NCBI RefSeq assembly: GCF_000313135.1
Contig: NW_004457442.1
Coordinates: 1,208,657-1,272,656, forward strand
Origin: Acanthamoeba castellanii str. Neff
Lineage: Eukaryota > Discosea > Longamoebia > Acanthamoebidae
DNA length: 64,000 nt
Reading direction: 5' to 3'
The position numbers and the translations under genes are program-made. The notes under the pieces are model-generated. The model was not told where the DNA came from. It was given only the letters and a program-made list of their open reading frames with translations, and ran no database searches. Of the stretch, positions 60,005-64,000 are shown in pieces (position 1 is the first letter of the stretch; the number at the start of each line of letters is the position of its first letter).

Positions 60005-62068
60005 CTACTCATCCAAGTTGGGGGACACGAACTGCATGGTGCCATCTCGCCAACCCACGGCGGGATACCTGTTAACAGGAAGAACAAGAAGACGAACCGG
60101 TCAGGAAAGCTGGCGGGGAGCGGCCAAAAAAAAAAAAAAAATAGCGGGAAGAAAGACGGATGGGGGGGTACAGCTTGACGCCGGCGGGAAGGTTGGTGAA
60201 GGCATCGCCGAGCGTCTTGCCGTTCTTGTAGTAGGTGAGCTTCAACTCGACCATGTCGAGCACCAGCCCGATTACGTCCCCTCGCCCAAACGCCTCGCCT
60301 GCAGGCGCCCCAGATTTAAGCACGCAAGTCAGAGACGAGGCCATCACTGCAATTCGTGGTACATGAGATTATGAGAGCGCGCACGCACCGAATGATCGGT
60401 TGCTGCTGCCCGAGCCGCTGCTCGCGTAGGCCGTGTTGTTGACCGACCATGAGTTGGCATCGGCGCCCAGGTAATTATCCAACTGGGTAAGTTCCTTGCG
60501 CGCCACCCCGATGTAGGCCTCATCGCCGTTGACCTTGATCGCCCACGCGTGTCGCCCCGAGCTACGGACACGCGAACATGCACCGCCAACCCAGTGAGCA
60601 AAGGCACTGCCAAGCCGGTGGTGGTGGTGGTGGTTGGGCGGTGGTTACCTGTATCCCTCCTTGGCCATAGCGAGGCAGTACCAGTAGGCCTGCGACTTTG
60701 ACACGGTCTTGCCATCGGCACTCACCTGCGTTGTCAGGTGTGTGTCGTGTCGTGTCGTGTCGTGTGAGTGAAACGAACTGTAATGGACCAGCTCACAATT
60801 GGGCAGACGAAACACGCCAAAGGTCGCACGTACCGTGACGTGCTGGCCGTGCCACGAGGGATCCCACACGGCCACGGTTTCGTAGCGCCGGCCCCTGAGT
60901 CGCGGATTGTTCTTCACGTCCGGCGTGTACACGTCCATGCCCATCAGCGCCTTGTGTCGGTAGGCCTAGACCGCATGACCAACGACACACCGCACACATG
61001 CCGCACACGCACACACCACACGACGTACGCGTTAGCGGGGAGGCAGTAAGGAGACCGAGAGAAGTAGAAGAAGTAGAACCTCGGTGATGTAGGAGAGGGG
61101 CACCAGCGTGCCCTCTTCCTCGATGGCCGCCAGGTGCTTAACCGACATGAGCGGGAAGCGGATGTGCGGCAGCAGCGGGGCCATGGCGTCGCGCAGCTTG
61201 AGGGTGTAGTCCTTGTCGAACTTCCAATCGGGGATCTCCACCTCCATCTCGGTCTCTGCGCACAACCCAGCGATTCAGCTCCAAGTGTGCGTGCGTGTGT
61301 GCGCTGAGCTCACACCAGAGGCGTGTGCCGTCGTGTGTGTGCTGTCGCGTGTGCGTGTGCGGTTGTGTGTGCGATGGGCGCGGCGGTGGTACCTGCGCCG
61401 GCCTCGGCGGCGACGTCAGGAAAGCTCCACTCTTCGCCTGCGGCCAGGGTCACCTGCCTGTGGATGTCGAACGAACGCACCCGGACGCACATGTCAGCCG
61501 CGCTGGTGCCTTTGTGGGGGAATACACGGGCGAGAAGAGAATGTGTGCGTGCGTGCGTGTGTGTGTGTGTACCTGTCCGCCCACACACCGACCAGGATGT
61601 AGAGCATGAACTCGCTTCCCATCGCCAACTCGTCGTTCTTCAGCAGCTTCTTCAGAGCTGAAACACAAGAATATACCGTTAAAATTGGTATTATAATTTA
61701 TTTTTATATAAATAAATTATAATAAAATATGAAGGTTGAAAGGTACCTTTGGCAGAGAGCTCGAAGATGGACTGCCTGGCGTCCGAGGCCAGCACCTCGG
61801 CCAAGTGGGAGCACAGGAACTGGAAGCAGAGGTCTTTGGCCTTGGCCACCTCTCGTGACCTGGTCTCGCTGGCGGCGTAAAGGTCGACGTAGCGTTGATA
61901 GAGCCCGACGACGTTGGCGTGCGTGAGAAGGGTGCCGTCGGGCAGAGCAGAGTCCTTGCCCTTTTTGGTGAGCAGAGTCGAGACAAATGACGCGCCGTGT
62001 TGGGAGGTGAGGAAGGCGCTGGTCATCGTGCCCTTGGATGAAGCGGGCGCAGATCCTCCATTTCCCAT
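60005..62068 (-). CDS. BACK-like / SPRY-domain protein with N-myristoylation motif
   Basis: Nine exons: 62068-61747, 61657-61573, 61457-61393, 61255-61080, 60965-60834, 60725-60649, 60561-60389, 60298-60172, 60068-60005, joined to 406 residues. The N-terminus MGNGGSAP fits N-myristoylation. Residues about 50-215 are helical and resemble the BACK region of BTB proteins (LCFQFLCSHLAEVL, NDELAMGSEFMLYILVGVW, IRFPLMSVKHLAAIEEEG), but a BTB fold ahead of it is not obvious. Residues about 235-400 form a SPRY domain: SGRHAWAIKVNGDEAYIGVA, GRGDVIGLVLDM, LTYYKNGKTLGDAF, YPAVGWRDGTMQFV. SPRY domains bind peptides, and BTB-BACK proteins are often CUL3 adaptors, so a membrane-attached substrate receptor is possible. 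The intron before the last exon contains a run of about 16 A (plus strand). Confidence 0.85.
60741..60768 (+). repeat. Short CGTGT repeat in an intron
   Basis: Four to five CGTGT units on the plus strand in intron 5 of the (minus-strand) SPRY gene, the same unit as the longer array at 63022. Confidence 0.75.
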
Positions 62069-62498
62069 TTTTCTTTGTCAGTTCTACACCGTGCCAAGGC
62101 TTGGCCTTGTGGTGTTGATTTGTTTGGTAAATCGGAATGTAATCCTATTGCGTTCAATGATGCGATTTACCGCTACATCACTTCGGCGAAGCGCCACGTC
62201 GCCAGGTTGTGATTTTCATTTTGTCTGTTGTTTGCGTTTGCGAAACACTTGACACAAATTTCAAAAGTAGGGCATGATCGCGGGAATGCAAACTATCTCG
62301 GGCGTTGCTTGGCAGCGGAGAAAGAACAGAAGCCAGATCTGCAGGTTCGCGACGGGGGGGCTTTCTCATTCACAGCATCGATCAGCCTTCGGCAGGACTT
62401 CATACAATTCATCAAGGTTTGCGCCCCCTGCAGTTATTAGTTTGCCAATTGCATCCTAATTGCTTGCACAATTATTTCTAGGGCAAATCAAAGCGTGA
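62069..62498. other. Divergent promoter region, SPRY gene / membrane-protein gene
   Basis: About 430 bases, AT-richer than the genes around it, between two divergent start codons. No coding sequence or clear TATA box is supported. Confidence 0.4.
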
Positions 62499-64000
62499 AT
62501 GGAAATGTCGTCCTGGAAGCGGGGCTATGAGCAAATCCCTGATGTGCGCGGCATGGAGAAGGAGCTGGGCGAATCACGCAAGCACACGAGCCCGCTCTGG
62601 AAATACCTGGCCATCGGTGCCATCCCCATTCTCGTGTGCGGCGTGCTGGCGCTGGCCGTCTTTGCCGGCCTGCTCTCGCTCGGCCTCGTCATTCTGCACG
62701 ATCGATGCCCGCCGGCTGAGATCCCCGTCGCCCGCACCTACGTCGTCGATCTCGACCTGGCCGCCCACAACTGGACCAGCCGAGCTGCCGCCGTGACCTC
62801 GCTCAACAGCTACCTCCAGACCGTGGCCGCCAACAAGACCCTTGTCTACGCCAACGCCTACAATCCGCTGCTGGTACGGTTCGTGCACACCTCGAAGGAA
62901 CTCTACACCCGCATCTTCAACGAGGTCTACTACGACACACCCGACAATGTACGCACACACATTGCCCGCGCCCCGTCTCCTTCCTCGATCGCATGGGCGT
63001 GCACCCAACCTGACGCTTGTGCGTGTCGTGTCGTGTCGTGTCGTGTCGTGTCGTGTCGTGTCGTGTCGTGTCGTGCGATTGTGGTGCAGGCGATCGCGGC
63101 GATGGGAGGATCGCTGCGGGTTCGTTCGTTCATCTCGTCATCGGGCAATGGCCCCGCGATGGCCGGCAAGTCGACGGTGGAGTTCATCTTCCGCAGCGGA
63201 GACCAGGTCGTCGCCACCGAATCGGCCATCGATCCTTCGGCCAGCCAAGCCGACGAGGGAAGGGAGCGACTCGAGCAGTGTAATCCTCCTACCTCCCTCC
63301 CTTAACGCGCTCGCACGCAACGCAGCGCAACGCAACTCGCTCTTGCAGGGGGCTCATGCCTTATCCACCGCACAGTGTACTCATTCGTGCCGGAGTTGAC
63401 CACCTCCGTGGCTCACTACGAGCACCACGTTGAAGTCAGCAATGTCGTCTACCAGGTTCGTGGCTTTGACCTTTACAAACTCGAGTCTTGAGTTCTCCCT
63501 TCTACTGCTACTTACCGCCCGTTATTTTGATCGTCGATGCGCAGTACGTGCCGAAGTCGATCAGCGACATCCGACTCCTGTTCGATCGCGTCGACACCGT
63601 GCTGGCCCATGTGTCCAGCGCCACCGTCCTCAACGTACACTCCCCACTCCTCCCTGTCGCCAACAATGGCATCACAATACCCGAAGAGGAATTGGGGGGG
63701 GGGGAGAGAGAGAGAGATTGTGAATTAACCGGTCCATCGCTTGTCGTCGGCCACGACCAGATGACGACCAACAACTGGCTGTGGGAGGATTTCTACTTTG
63801 ATGACGGCATCGGACCTACGGATGCGCTCTACCCGCAGGCTTTAACCACCAACCTCCGGCTCACCTACGCGACGCAGGCCGATGCCCAAGCCGGCACCTC
63901 CCCCAGTACGCACCACCGCCGCCCAACAACCCAACAACCCGACACGCACCGCACACGCACCAGCGCGCACACGCACACGATCAACGTTCACTCACCCGCG
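62499..64000 (+). CDS. Single-pass membrane protein of unknown function, 3' end off window
   Basis: Five exons seen: 62499-62948, 63090-63279, 63349-63455, 63545-63634, 63761-63905, in frame; the gene continues beyond the right edge. A cytosolic N-terminal segment of about 33 residues, with basic and acidic residues, is followed by one long hydrophobic segment (residues about 34-66, IGAIPILVCGVLALAVFAGL), so type II orientation is inferred. The external part has at least two Asn-x-Ser/Thr sites (NWTS, NKTL) and beta-rich text (VEFIFRSGDQVVATES, HYEHHVEVSNVVYQ). No domain is recognised. Intron 1 carries a CGTGT array. The ATG at 62505 (two codons later) is an alternative start. Confidence 0.7.
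63022..63076 (+). repeat. Intronic CGTGT pentamer repeat
   Basis: About eleven perfect copies of CGTGT in intron 1 of the membrane-protein gene. Confidence 0.92.

Noticed and set aside
53716..63076. GT-rich arrays as internal telomeric repeats
   Set aside because: Units are GTGTGGT, GTGTCGT and CGTGT with no TTAGGG-like core, and they sit within introns.

Overview
The window is nuclear DNA from a gene-dense, GC-rich, intron-rich eukaryote. Its gene content (a Luke-like cyst-wall lectin candidate, a C-type lysozyme, a fungal/mitochondrial-type arginyl-tRNA synthetase, a Zn2Cys6 factor, RhoGEF, PX, SPRY and TPR proteins) and its short introns (about 50-150 bases, very often starting GTAC) point to a free-living amoeba close to Acanthamoeba. 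That assignment is inference; no marker gene such as rRNA is present. No bacterial operons, CRISPR arrays, tRNAs, rRNAs or clear transposase genes were seen. Exon boundaries were worked out by hand from GT..AG sites, reading-frame continuity and family conservation.

Layout, left to right. 1-1118 (-): 5' part of a CDP-alcohol phosphotransferase gene running off the left edge. 1638-2009 (+): small MGCC zinc-ribbon protein. 2200-2772 (+): protein with two CCHC knuckles. 2952-9640 (-): DNA polymerase alpha catalytic subunit, 27 exons, with E2F-like sites just upstream. 10010-13874 (+): zinc-ribbon/DH-PH/PB1 RhoGEF. 14121-20233 (+): long acidic protein with TPR-like repeats and a KIAA0513/SBF2-like C-terminus. 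20778-23300 (+): arginyl-tRNA synthetase. 24219-25618 (-): mitochondrial ribosomal protein mL44. 25862-28284 (-): NET-domain plus C2H2 zinc-finger protein. 28582-30004 (-): phosducin-like protein. 30153-42269 (+): GCN1, about 41 exons.

Further right: 42493-43076 (-) secreted C-type lysozyme; 43713-45164 (+) secreted three-repeat CBM49-like lectin; 45450-49642 (-) PX-domain protein; 49948-51646 (-) histidine-rich Zn2Cys6 factor; 52234-58942 (+) large SAM-like/P-loop GTPase-like/RING protein, 26 exons; 59032-59699 (+) apparently frame-broken secreted cysteine-rich gene; 60005-62068 (-) N-myristoylation-motif BACK-like/SPRY protein; 62499 to the right edge (+) a single-pass membrane protein of unknown function.

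The genes do not form one pathway. Housekeeping functions (replication, translation and its stress control through GCN1, mitochondrial translation, G-protein folding) sit among signalling and surface genes. The lysozyme and lectin are divergent neighbours and both are predicted to be secreted. The least conventional protein is the SAM/GTPase/RING protein at 52-59 kb. The 53-63 kb stretch also has unusual intron content: related GTGTCGT/GTGTGGT/CGTGT tandem repeats and a perfect 14-bp inverted repeat.
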